This document shows, one piece after another, positions 8,584-16,220 of a stretch of 32,177 bases of DNA. Location of the stretch: the NCBI GenBank assembly GCA_013166835.1, contig JABLTI010000020.1:1-32177 (forward strand), in the 5' to 3' direction. A model generated the notes under the pieces. The model worked only from the letters and a program-made list of their open reading frames with translations. It was not told where the DNA came from and made no database searches. Positions within the stretch are counted from its first letter, which is position 1. Every line of letters starts with the position of its first letter. Made by a program: the position numbers and the translations under genes. The DNA comes from Promethearchaeati archaeon. Lineage in GTDB: Archaea > Asgardarchaeota > Heimdallarchaeia > JABLTI01.

Positions 8584-10748
8584 AATTCCTTTATTTTTTC
8601 ACTCACCTTTTTCTTGTAATCCGCTTTTATTTTCTTGATTTTCTCGGCTTGTTTCTGTTTATCTTTATATTTTTTAGGTTGACAGTATTTATCAAACCAA
8701 TCTACTATTCGTTGCAATCGATCTAATCGTCTATTTGGTTGACCTGATCTTGAGAGCTCGTGTCCTTCTCCGGGATATCGAACAAGTTCTAAATCAAGGG
8801 TTGGGTTTAATCGTTTAACTGCTGTATAAAGCATTTCAGCATCTGGGATTGGTGCTCTGTAATCGGTTTCACTGTGAATAATACAGAGAGGTGTTTTGAT
8901 ATTCTTTGCATAAGCTGCTGGTGATCGTTCCCAGAGGAATGCGGAATCTTCAAGTGGTGTTACGCCAAATTCATCATCTATGAGAATTCTAGCTCCGTCA
9001 GTTGTTGCCCAAAAACTCGAAATAAAGTATACTCCTCTTTGAGATACTGCTGCAGCAAATCGGTCGTCATGACCAACAATCCAAGCTGTTAAGAATCCGC
9101 CATAAGATCCGCCGGTAAGTCCCATTCGCTTTTCATCAATGTAACCTCTTTTCACAACCTGGTCAACACCAAGTAATATATCTTGAGAGTCATCATCACC
9201 CCAGGCTTTCTCTGCTCCTTTGTAAAATGCTTGACCGTAACCATTGCTACCTCGAGGATTACAATAAAAAACAACATAACCTTCAGCAGCAAGAAGCTGG
9301 AATTCATGAAACATGGGAATGCTCTGGTGATTACTCCACATCACGTGTGGACCACCATGCATGTTCAATGCTAAAGGATATTTCTTTTCAGAATCGAAGT
9401 CAGGTGGGGTTAATACCCATCCTTGAATTTTGAAATCATTGTTATGTCCATCATACCAGATTTCTAGGGTTTCCCCGAGTTTCTTTCCATCAAGGAGGTC
9501 TTTGTTTGGTGCATGTAAAAGTTCCTCTTTCTTAGAGGTTATATTATATTTGAAGAGCTTTGATGGATCATTCACATAAAATGCTGGGTATGCTAACCAT
9601 TCGTTGTCTTCTGAAATATCAAATCCATAAATCAATTTGTCTCCTACATCAACGATTTTTTCTAGTTCTCCAGAAGCAATTTCACATCGCCAGATTATGG
9701 CTATACCATTCTCAAAAACAAGGAAGTAAAGATACTTACTATCTTTTGTCCACTTTGGAGATAAAACGTTGTTGTCAATATCTTCTGTTATTATTCTACT
9801 CTCTTTTGTTTCAAGATTGTAAATGCAAAAATTGGATTGACCTAACGAACCCATATCTTCATTACCAATTTCTGCAGCTAGGTATTTTCCATCAGGAGAT
9901 AATTTAAAGCTTGCACCCCAAGCATAATGATCTTGAATTAAAGGCATGACTTCCTCATCTGGAGTAATTTTTACGAAATCCCAAATTCTTGATTCGTCAC
10001 CTGTGCCTGGTTTCTGTCTCGCACTGATTACAAATGAATCATCTGGACCAAACTCAACAGTAGTGTAATCATCAGTGGTACTATTTGTCCAACGCTCCAC
10101 TTTTTTGGTTTCTATATCAATAATGTGGATTTGTCCTTTACGATCATCAAAATATGAAGTACCTGATCTGTAAACCTCTCGAGTTATTATTCTGGGTTCT
10201 TTTTTCTTCTCTTCTGCTTTCTTCTTACCCATTTGAAGTAATGCTGTATCATCTGGTTCTATGAGTTTCAATTCTTCAGGGGTAGGTTCTACTAGCTCCT
10301 CTTTGTTTAGTCTTGAGATAAAAACAATCTTCTTTCCATCCTTACTCCAATCGAAAGAGGGCATAATACCATTAGACATTTTTGTAAGTTGGATTGCTTC
10401 ACCACCATCAAAAGGCATGAGATAAATCTGTGGTTTCGGTGGTTCAGTTGGTTTTCCGGGGGTTGGTTTCTTCAATACAGTTCGTACGGAAACAAAAGCC
10501 AAAGTTTTACCGTCTGGAGACCATTTCATACTAAAATCGCTTGGTAATCCCTGAGTAAATTGCTGAGGTTGTTCTCTATGACGCCAGATAGAATTCCTAT
10601 AGCCATTATCATCCCTAATTGCCTGATTAATGACATAATAAACTTCATCAGATTTAGGTCTAATCTTTGTATCAACAATTTGTTTTAGCTGAAATAAATC
10701 ATCTAAACAAATTTTTTGCTTTTCTTTAGAATTTTCTTTTTTAGACAT
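8571..10748 (-). CDS. S9 family serine peptidase (acylaminoacyl-peptidase/prolyl oligopeptidase type)
   Basis: Cleaves short or N-acylated peptides in the cytosol; no signal peptide is present. The 725 residues match the family. Residues about 25-430 form a WD40-like (TolB-type) propeller with repeated blades such as SPDGKTLAFVS, SKDGKKIVFIS and SPDGKYLAAEI. The alpha/beta-hydrolase domain (about 440-690) has the oxyanion HGGP at 464-467, the nucleophile in GGSYGG (S548), then D629 in SETDYR and H663 in GEGHE, a complete triad. A Lys-rich tail of about 35 residues (690-725) is an extra. The start is ATG 10748 without a clear ribosome binding site. A TTTATTAAT element about 30 bases upstream suggests a leaderless or nearly leaderless transcript. 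Confidence 0.93.
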   Translation of the reverse strand: MSKKENSKEKQKICLDDLFQLKQIVDTKIRPKSDEVYYVINQAIRDDNGYRNSIWRHREQPQQFTQGLPSDFSMKWSPDGKTLAFVSVRTVLKKPTPGKPTEPPKPQIYLMPFDGGEAIQLTKMSNGIMPSFDWSKDGKKIVFISRLNKEELVEPTPEELKLIEPDDTALLQMGKKKAEEKKKEPRIITREVYRSGTSYFDDRKGQIHIIDIETKKVERWTNSTTDDYTTVEFGPDDSFVISARQKPGTGDESRIWDFVKITPDEEVMPLIQDHYAWGASFKLSPDGKYLAAEIGNEDMGSLGQSNFCIYNLETKESRIITEDIDNNVLSPKWTKDSKYLYFLVFENGIAIIWRCEIASGELEKIVDVGDKLIYGFDISEDNEWLAYPAFYVNDPSKLFKYNITSKKEELLHAPNKDLLDGKKLGETLEIWYDGHNNDFKIQGWVLTPPDFDSEKKYPLALNMHGGPHVMWSNHQSIPMFHEFQLLAAEGYVVFYCNPRGSNGYGQAFYKGAEKAWGDDDSQDILLGVDQVVKRGYIDEKRMGLTGGSYGGFLTAWIVGHDDRFAAAVSQRGVYFISSFWATTDGARILIDDEFGVTPLEDSAFLWERSPAAYAKNIKTPLCIIHSETDYRAPIPDAEMLYTAVKRLNPTLDLELVRYPGEGHELSRSGQPNRRLDRLQRIVDWFDKYCQPKKYKDKQKQAEKIKKIKADYKKKVSEKIKELKEK

Positions 10749-10845
10749 AATTAGTAATTCAAACTTCTGAATTAATAAATCTAGTTTTGTCTCTTTTTGA
10801 TGATAGCAAAAAAGTGAATATTAAATTAAAAAAAATAAAGAAAAT

Positions 10846-11322
10846 TCACGTCTTCTTGGATGATGCTTTAACCATTGCGTCTACGCTAGCATATCCGAAT
10901 TTTGGAGCTAATTTATCAAGAGCATTTGTTGCAGCCTCTCTAACCAACAGGCTTTTGTCATCAGCTTTTGCTTTGTTTAATTCGAGTACTGCATAAATGA
11001 CATTATCACCCATTCCTTCTAATACTATTGCAGCACGTTGACGGACCTTTTCACTTGGATCTTCTCTTAAAGCTTTAACTAATGCTGGAACTGCTTCTTT
11101 TGCTTGATTACCTATCCATTGAAGAGAAATCGCTGCTTCAACACGAACATTTTCACTTTTATCTTCTAATAAGGCTTTAATTAATTCAGGAACAGCTTCA
11201 TCTGCTGCTTGTGTTCCAATCCAACCTAAATCCCTTGCTGCTTCTATTCGAGTGCTTTCGCCCCAGCCCTCTCTTAATTGCCAGATCATTTTATCTAGCT
11301 TTTTCTTATCTGGTCCGCTCAT
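10846..11322 (-). CDS. HEAT-repeat (PBS lyase HEAT-like) protein
   Basis: A 158-residue all-helical protein with about four HEAT repeats of roughly 32 residues each. Recurring blocks include ARDLGWIGTQA, AISLQWIGNQA and AIVLEGMGDN, alternating with AVPELIKAL and AVPALVKAL. Such proteins are protein-protein adaptors; E-Z/PBS-lyase-like HEATs are common in archaea and do not imply phycobilins. I chose ATG 11322, which has AGGAT about 8 bases upstream; the frame runs open 14 codons further to 11364 without a comparable site. It lies upstream of the S9 peptidase gene on the same strand with a 97-base gap, so co-transcription is possible. Partner unknown. Confidence 0.85.
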   Translation of the reverse strand: MSGPDKKKLDKMIWQLREGWGESTRIEAARDLGWIGTQAADEAVPELIKALLEDKSENVRVEAAISLQWIGNQAKEAVPALVKALREDPSEKVRQRAAIVLEGMGDNVIYAVLELNKAKADDKSLLVREAATNALDKLAPKFGYASVDAMVKASSKKT

Positions 11323-11439
11323 AGTGGTAAATCCTATTCTTTTATTAAGGAAACATTTTAACAATTAATGAACAATAAAATATTATTAGCATTAGTAGTA
11401 AATAAATTACACTGTTCGGTATAAAGAAACTGCATATGC

Positions 11440-11450
11440 TATTATATAAA
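11440..11450 (+). promoter_or_regulatory. Candidate TATA box for the exported propeller protein gene
   Basis: TATTATATAAA lies about 90 bases before the ATG at 11536 and would give a leader of about 65 bases. It is the best TATA match in the 213-base divergent gap 11323-11535. Confidence 0.4.
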
Positions 11451-11535
11451 TTGCATGGTTGTAACTAGATTTTTCCTTAAAATCTAGCGGAAATATTGAA
11501 TTATTGTAAAAATAGAAGTTCGGATTGAGATAGAT

Positions 11536-13161
11536 ATGACTTTACGACACAAAAAACATCCTACAATTTCTATTTTTCTTTTAATTCTATTACTGTCTAA
11601 TTTTGTTTTTATTTCACAACCCGACTTTCCTCTCTTAAAAGCTCAAACACGCAACGAACAAATAGAACTTACTGCCGATTTTGCACCAGTAAAGTCATCA
11701 GATTATTTGTTAGGTGTCACTTATACTTGGCTTGAGGATTTCAAAGTTATCGGATCAGCAGTTATCAGTGATTCCATTGGGAACAGTTACATCACTGGTA
11801 CTATTAATACAGATCTTTTAACAACTACAGATATTTTTATTGGGAAAACAAATTCCTCAGGAGGAATTTTGTGGTTGAAGAAATGGGATTTCCAGGAAAA
11901 AGATATCGCTAATGACATAGTTATTGATGAAAACAGAAATCAGCTCTTTGTTATAGGTGAAACCCTAGTTAATACTACTTTTGGATATTCCGATATGCTA
12001 GTAGTTTGTTTTGATTCCATTACTGGTGAAGAGATTTGGAATGCAACCTATGGTGAACTTGCACTCTCTGAGGAGGGGAATTCAGCTATTTATTACTCAA
12101 GTAAAATATACATTACTGGAACTCAAACAACATATTTCCATTTATACTCCTCACCAAATATTTTTTCAGTATGCATTGATAGCCTAAACAGCTCTCTCCT
12201 TTGGATGCAAAACTATACTAACTCCTCATACGACATTTCACCATCAATCATTTTTAATGAAAACCTAGGAGAGCTCTTTTTAGTCTTTAATCGTTACCTA
12301 AAAATATCAAATTATCAACAGTATCGTTTTCATTTAAGCAAACTATTGTTGAATGGGAGTTTGATTTGGGAATTTGTTTATGGAATAGATGATAGTATCA
12401 AGATCAATGATATTGCTTTTTCGAAATCAACAAATATGATAAAATTAACTGGTTATTGCAATGAAGATGAAAATCCTGAATACAAAGATGCAATTTTACT
12501 CTCACTTGATACTTCTGGGAACTTGTTGCAGGAAATAAAATTTGGCAGTGAGAGCTTTAATGAGTTTGCTTTAACAATATCTACTGTAAATAGTTCTTTA
12601 TTCATTGGGGGATATGGAGATAGTGAAGTGAAACGCAATCAGGCATGTTTCTTATCAAAAATTAGTTTGGTCGGGGATGTTTTTTGGTTTGAAAAAATAA
12701 ATAAATTCGTTATAAGCTCAATTAATGGTTTGTCGATCGATTCACAAGACAGACTCATTATAGTTGGTTCATGTAAGTATGATTATGATTACCTTTTTGA
12801 AAGATTACTTTTAGCAATCACTAAGGATTCTGACAGCGATGGTTTAAGTGATTATTTTGAAAGCAGTATTGGAACTGATCCGGAGAACCCTGATTCCGAT
12901 GGAGACGGTTACACAGATGGGGAAGAATATCTTAGCTATACAGATCCATTGAAATCCAGCAGTAATCCAAAAAATAGACAAAGAATGAGGAATTTTGCCA
13001 TTTCATTATTCACATTGTTATTAGTATTTTTTTCAATAATTCAATTCAGCATTAATACGTTTTCACAAAAAAAGCAACCAAGTGATACAACACCAATTGC
13101 TAAGTTATTTGAGAAAATTAAGACGAAACTAAAGAAAAAAAAAGTTCGAATCAATAGATAG
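11536..13161 (+). CDS. Exported SBBP-like beta-propeller protein with calcium-binding (TSP type 3-like) repeats and C-terminal anchor
   Basis: 541 residues. Residues about 8-30 are a hydrophobic signal peptide (ISIFLLILLLSNFVFI) after a basic start. The bulk (about 50-425) has repeated strands such as ILWLKKWD, GEEIWNATYG and SLIWEFVYG, alternating with ITGT- or VIGE-like strands, the pattern of SBBP/PQQ-like propellers. Residues about 430-475 carry acidic loops (DSDSDGLSD, DSDGDGYTDGEE), typical calcium-binding type 3 repeats. A membrane segment at about 486-508 is followed by a Lys-rich cytoplasmic tail of about 30 residues. The protein should therefore stand on the outer face as a type I membrane protein. 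The long tail means it does not look like a classic archaeosortase substrate. Ligand unknown. Confidence 0.8.
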   Translation: MTLRHKKHPTISIFLLILLLSNFVFISQPDFPLLKAQTRNEQIELTADFAPVKSSDYLLGVTYTWLEDFKVIGSAVISDSIGNSYITGTINTDLLTTTDIFIGKTNSSGGILWLKKWDFQEKDIANDIVIDENRNQLFVIGETLVNTTFGYSDMLVVCFDSITGEEIWNATYGELALSEEGNSAIYYSSKIYITGTQTTYFHLYSSPNIFSVCIDSLNSSLLWMQNYTNSSYDISPSIIFNENLGELFLVFNRYLKISNYQQYRFHLSKLLLNGSLIWEFVYGIDDSIKINDIAFSKSTNMIKLTGYCNEDENPEYKDAILLSLDTSGNLLQEIKFGSESFNEFALTISTVNSSLFIGGYGDSEVKRNQACFLSKISLVGDVFWFEKINKFVISSINGLSIDSQDRLIIVGSCKYDYDYLFERLLLAITKDSDSDGLSDYFESSIGTDPENPDSDGDGYTDGEEYLSYTDPLKSSSNPKNRQRMRNFAISLFTLLLVFFSIIQFSINTFSQKKQPSDTTPIAKLFEKIKTKLKKKKVRINR

Positions 13162-13256
13162 AATGAATTCATTTCTTTTCTAAAGATTTAAGAATCTACG
13201 CCAATCAAATGAAAATCGTTCATCATAAACAGATTAAATTATCTTGAGGTTAATTC

Positions 13257-14090
13257 ATGCCAACTTGTCATAGCTGCGGTTCAATTGTTGAAGAAGGAAA
13301 AAAATCATGTCCATTTTGTGGAACAAAAATTAGATCCGATGTTTCCATAGTTCAACCATCTGAAATCGATGATGAAACAATTGAAATTATCATTAAACAG
13401 AAAGCAGTTCCAATAATCGGTGAAGAGCAAGATAGTGATACTATAGTTCTTCATACTCCTGATATTGAGGAAATGGAATCTTTTGATGATGATGAAGAGC
13501 AGATTATAACTCAAACATTGGATATTGTTCCAGAAAGAAACTACATTTATTGGTTTTTGTTAGGAATTATTAGTGCAGGCATAATTTTTCTCATTTATTT
13601 ATTCTTGAATATTCAAGATCTCGAGAAGCATTCACAATATCCAAAAGATCCTCGAGCAGATTCTATCAAAGTTAATTCTTCTCAAACACTGCTGTTCTTT
13701 CTTATAGCTGTGTGTTTTGGCTTCATACCTATTTTGTGGTGGATTTACTATAAAAAGTATTCAAGTCTATATTATCACCTTAGAAATCAGAGAAATAATT
13801 TTGCACCTTTCAAAATTCCTCATCCAATTTACTATATGCTTCCCTTGATTTGTTCACAATTACTAGCTATAGTTCCATCAATTATTGGATTTGCTATACA
13901 AGTGAATATACGAATTGAAATGCCAACTCTCTTTTGGGGATTATTTGGTGGAATATTAGTTCTCTCATTAATACCCATTGTTTTGGATTATCTCTGGCAG
14001 AGAGCATTCAATGCTCATATAAAAACAACCATGGCAAAATTACAAATCATGGGCAAGATTCGAGCCAAAGACACAGAAAACAAGATGTAG
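13257..14090 (+). CDS. Zinc-ribbon membrane protein, possibly DUF4234-like
   Basis: 277 residues. An N-terminal zinc ribbon has C4, C7, C19 and C22 (CHSCG through CPFCG). An acidic linker to about residue 90 follows, then about four membrane segments (about 96-118, 146-168, 190-214 and 222-245). The first helix region (YWFLLGIISAGIIFLIYLF) followed by a charged stretch resembles DUF4234-type proteins, but I am not sure of the family. The start is ATG 13257 with GAGGT 6 bases upstream. It is encoded 95 bases after the exported propeller gene, same strand. No enzymatic motif is visible; a membrane adaptor role is only a guess. Confidence 0.7.
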   Translation: MPTCHSCGSIVEEGKKSCPFCGTKIRSDVSIVQPSEIDDETIEIIIKQKAVPIIGEEQDSDTIVLHTPDIEEMESFDDDEEQIITQTLDIVPERNYIYWFLLGIISAGIIFLIYLFLNIQDLEKHSQYPKDPRADSIKVNSSQTLLFFLIAVCFGFIPILWWIYYKKYSSLYYHLRNQRNNFAPFKIPHPIYYMLPLICSQLLAIVPSIIGFAIQVNIRIEMPTLFWGLFGGILVLSLIPIVLDYLWQRAFNAHIKTTMAKLQIMGKIRAKDTENKM

Positions 14091-14129
14091 TTTTAACGTG
14101 TTTTTATAGTGAAATCTCAATAATATACT

Positions 14130-14399
14130 ATGCAGTTCATAGACTCACGCAATTGTTGCTGGAATTGCGAGTATTTACGAATAGATAATTTTTGCTTAGC
14201 AAAGGGAAAATACATCCTTTCAAAGAACACTAGCAAAACCAGAGATTGTTCACTTTTTAGTTGTAAAAATCTTAAATCAAGCGAGGATATTAAGGAAATT
14301 AAAACTGCAGGTGTTAAAGAAATCAAAGAAATCCTTCTTGAAGTTCAAAATGGGTCAGCTACTAATTCTATGAGACAAGAATCAGCTGAAAAGAAGTGA
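14130..14399 (+). CDS. Small Cys-rich protein (89 residues)
   Basis: The first half has Cys at residues 9, 10, 13, 22, 40 and 45, in a C-x2-C ... C ... C-x4-C arrangement with NCEYLRIDNFC and DCSLFSC. This looks like a small zinc- or iron-sulfur-binding knuckle. The second half is a charged helix (EDIKEIKTAGVKEIKEILLE). I do not know the family. Its last 32 bases overlap the 3' end of a minus-strand gene (14368-14979). Cys spacing and its place directly after the zinc-ribbon gene favour a real gene over a chance frame, though no strong ribosome binding site precedes it. Confidence 0.55.
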   Translation: MQFIDSRNCCWNCEYLRIDNFCLAKGKYILSKNTSKTRDCSLFSCKNLKSSEDIKEIKTAGVKEIKEILLEVQNGSATNSMRQESAEKK

Positions 14400-14979
14400 G
14401 ATAAACAAAAATGCCTGAAAAAGCAAAGACATTTTCCGAGCTGTCAAATTCCCACAATTCAAATACTATTTTGTAGCCATTTGCATCGTACCCTAAATGA
14501 GTGAGAATAGTTGAATTGAAATTAAATGTCATTTCAGTTTGAGTAGTCGGGCCCCACTGTTCGTCTCTATTCAGAACTTTGCTTTTCCAATATTCTTCAT
14601 AGAAATAAGTAGAGGTATTTGATCCAAAAGTATCCTCATCAATGATTAGAGAATACAATCCAATTTTTAGCCGAACTTCAAAGAATTTAGCTATTTGATA
14701 TTGATTTTTTACCATAAAGAATAATGATATGTTTTCTGATAATCCTTCAGTTTGATTATAGATAACACTTGTTGGATAATTATCGGCTATATAGAGCTCA
14801 TCGGTTTCGTTATATGTTAGGATACTTAGTTCTGCATATCCACTTCCACCCAATGGAGGTGTGAAAATCATTATTGTGGTGACAATGATACCAATTAAAG
14901 TTAAGACCATTACAATCTGAGCAAAAAGCCTGAAATTGACTTCTCTTTTTGCCTTTGGTTGTTCCTCATTTGAATTCAT
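14368..14979 (-). CDS. Membrane-anchored extracytoplasmic protein resembling the C-terminal domain of DUF1616
   Basis: 203 residues: charged N-terminus, one membrane helix at about 17-40, then an external beta-rich domain. The stretch GYAELSILT ... ADNYPTSVIYN ... ISLFFMVKNQ ... FFEVRLKIG follows the pattern I know from the outer half of DUF1616 proteins (a tyrosine/leucine strand, a YP motif, then a VxN-type beta-sandwich). Two genes upstream in the same operon lies a protein resembling the N-terminal membrane half of DUF1616, so I infer that a normally single protein is split here. The start is ATG 14979 with GGTG 7 bases upstream, 14 bases after the previous stop. N-glycosylation sequons (NQT, NIS, NTS, NST) fit an exported domain. 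Likely part of the archaeosortase system. Confidence 0.65.
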   Translation of the reverse strand: MNSNEEQPKAKREVNFRLFAQIVMVLTLIGIIVTTIMIFTPPLGGSGYAELSILTYNETDELYIADNYPTSVIYNQTEGLSENISLFFMVKNQYQIAKFFEVRLKIGLYSLIIDEDTFGSNTSTYFYEEYWKSKVLNRDEQWGPTTQTEMTFNFNSTILTHLGYDANGYKIVFELWEFDSSENVFAFSGIFVYLTSFQLILVS

Positions 14980-14993
14980 TTTTTTTCACCACA

Positions 14994-15398
14994 CTATTCA
15001 TCCTCTATGTATACGATCTCTAAGTCCTTGAATTCATCATCACGTCTATTTTTGTACCAATCTCTAATATTCCTACCAAAGAAGACAATTATTGCTGCAA
15101 CGAGAATTATATTGAATGGAATTAGAATGTAAGGGAACAATCTTCCGGTCTTTAAATCAGTAATTAGTTCAGTTGTTTCCTCTATAACTTCTTGTGCTTT
15201 TTCATATGCATCATCATAAAGACCATTGTTATAATCTTGAATTGCAGTATTAATTTTTGTAATTTGTTGAGTTATAATAATGCCTTCTCTACTTGCTTCT
15301 TCTATTTTAGTAAAAGCAGTTGTTATTGCATCATATGCTTCTGTTTTTGTTGCTCCTGATATGAAATTTGATTTATTAAATACAGGTATGAAAAACAC
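14994..15398 (-). CDS. Small exported membrane protein; apparent 5' frameshift in an A9 run
   Basis: Visible product of 134 residues from a GTG at 15398 that has no ribosome binding site. It comprises a helical external region (about 20-85), a membrane helix at about 88-106 and a charged tail. I do not recognise it. The frame stays open upstream of the GTG, without a standard start, to a stop at 15468-15470. That extension encodes a textbook signal peptide (KKTLFSRKIVIICLFLSVV). A TTG at 15480, with GGAT 6 bases upstream and directly after the previous gene, enters this same frame if the A9 run at 15461-15469 is read as eight. So the true gene probably begins at 15480, and either the assembly has one extra base or slippage occurs. 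The product would be a type I membrane protein. Confidence 0.6.
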   Translation of the reverse strand: MFFIPVFNKSNFISGATKTEAYDAITTAFTKIEEASREGIIITQQITKINTAIQDYNNGLYDDAYEKAQEVIEETTELITDLKTGRLFPYILIPFNIILVAAIIVFFGRNIRDWYKNRRDDEFKDLEIVYIEDE

Positions 15399-15480
15399 AA
15401 CTGATAAGAAAAGGCAGATTATGACAATTTTTCTTGAAAAAAGGGTTTTTTTGTTAAAGATTTTTTTTTAAACAAACCAA

Positions 15481-16185
15481 TCATTCATCCTTTATTTCAG
15501 TTGTTGATTTCTTTTTCTTTCGTTGAAATATAAATCCATCTCGAGCGAGTTTTATTCTCAATACGAAAGTAATTATCATACAAACTAGTGTTATAATAAT
15601 CAAGCTTAATCCTATTGATAGTGGTGTAAAGTGAAACGTATAATTTAGGAATAGTCCATCAAGAATCAATACAAGTAAGCTCAAACCAATTGCAGTAGCA
15701 CCTCTTTCTAAGAATCTAAAATTATCATTAATTTCTGGAAAAATCGCAGAGGTTAAAGACCAGCCTGTTAAGATTAGCATAAAGAAGCTAACTATAGCAT
15801 ATCTCACATAAAAGAAGAAACCACTCTCAACATCTATTAGAACAAATATCAGAACTAAAGCCATGACACCAATACTTATCCAAAACTCTTTGGTGTAATA
15901 GTTATTCTTGATAAAATACTCTTTAGGTTTCTTGGGTAGTTCAGTAGGTATTGGAATTGGTTCTTGCAAGGTAATTTCTTGATTGATTTCCCTTTCTCTT
16001 ATCACGGATATTATTTCTTCTTCTGGTATTTCGTATTTCTCTTCAACGATTTTGATTAAAGATCTAATATCCTTTGGTTTGACTTCACCAAGAACAGAAT
16101 CTATATTATTATTAATTTCCTCTTTTCGCTTTGCTGCTTCGATCTTCTCTTTTCGATCGTTTTTACTCTTCTTTTCCTTCGACAA
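15481..16185 (-). CDS. DUF1616-like multi-pass membrane protein (N-terminal half)
   Basis: 234 residues (236 from an alternative TTG at 16191): a charged cytosolic N-terminus of about 100 residues with a KEEINNN/VKPKDIRSLIKIVEEKY helical region, then four membrane helices at about 101-118, 124-148, 164-184 and 188-209. The core ILTGWSLTSAIFP ... FLERGATAIGLSL ... LDGLFLNYT follows the DUF1616 signature. DUF1616 proteins are known neighbours of archaeal sortase-type enzymes. The usual outer C-terminal domain is absent here and seems to be supplied by the gene at 14368-14979. I prefer the TTG at 16185, 9 bases after GGAG; the TTG at 16191 is only 3 bases from it. It begins 35 bases after the archaeosortase stop. 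Confidence 0.75.
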   Translation of the reverse strand: MSKEKKSKNDRKEKIEAAKRKEEINNNIDSVLGEVKPKDIRSLIKIVEEKYEIPEEEIISVIREREINQEITLQEPIPIPTELPKKPKEYFIKNNYYTKEFWISIGVMALVLIFVLIDVESGFFFYVRYAIVSFFMLILTGWSLTSAIFPEINDNFRFLERGATAIGLSLLVLILDGLFLNYTFHFTPLSIGLSLIIITLVCMIITFVLRIKLARDGFIFQRKKKKSTTEIKDE

Positions 16186-16220
16186 AGACAATTTCTCCTA
16201 GGGAAAAAAGGAAGGAATTC

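Noticed and set aside
9183..9907. Several plus-strand open frames of 60-115 codons opposite the S9 peptidase
   Set aside because: They lie opposite a complete peptidase with all catalytic residues and have low-complexity, Cys/His/Gln-rich products typical of antisense shadow frames.
10787..10996. Plus-strand 69-codon frame opposite the HEAT-repeat gene
   Set aside because: Antisense to clear HEAT repeats and no homology pattern of its own.
11536..13161. The exported propeller protein as an archaeosortase substrate
   Set aside because: A typical sorting signal has a short basic tail after the final helix and a conserved motif before it. Here the tail is about 30 residues and no known motif (such as PGF) precedes the helix.
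13934..14188. Plus-strand 84-codon frame overlapping the zinc-ribbon membrane protein and the small Cys-rich gene
   Set aside because: It overlaps both better-supported genes in another frame, with no recognisable pattern.
15468..15488. ATG at 15488 giving six codons and then TAA directly before the signal-peptide-coding stretch, as a possible stop-codon recoding
   Set aside because: It is in frame with the downstream protein, but a one-base change in the adjacent A9 run explains the region more simply, and no recoding element is visible.
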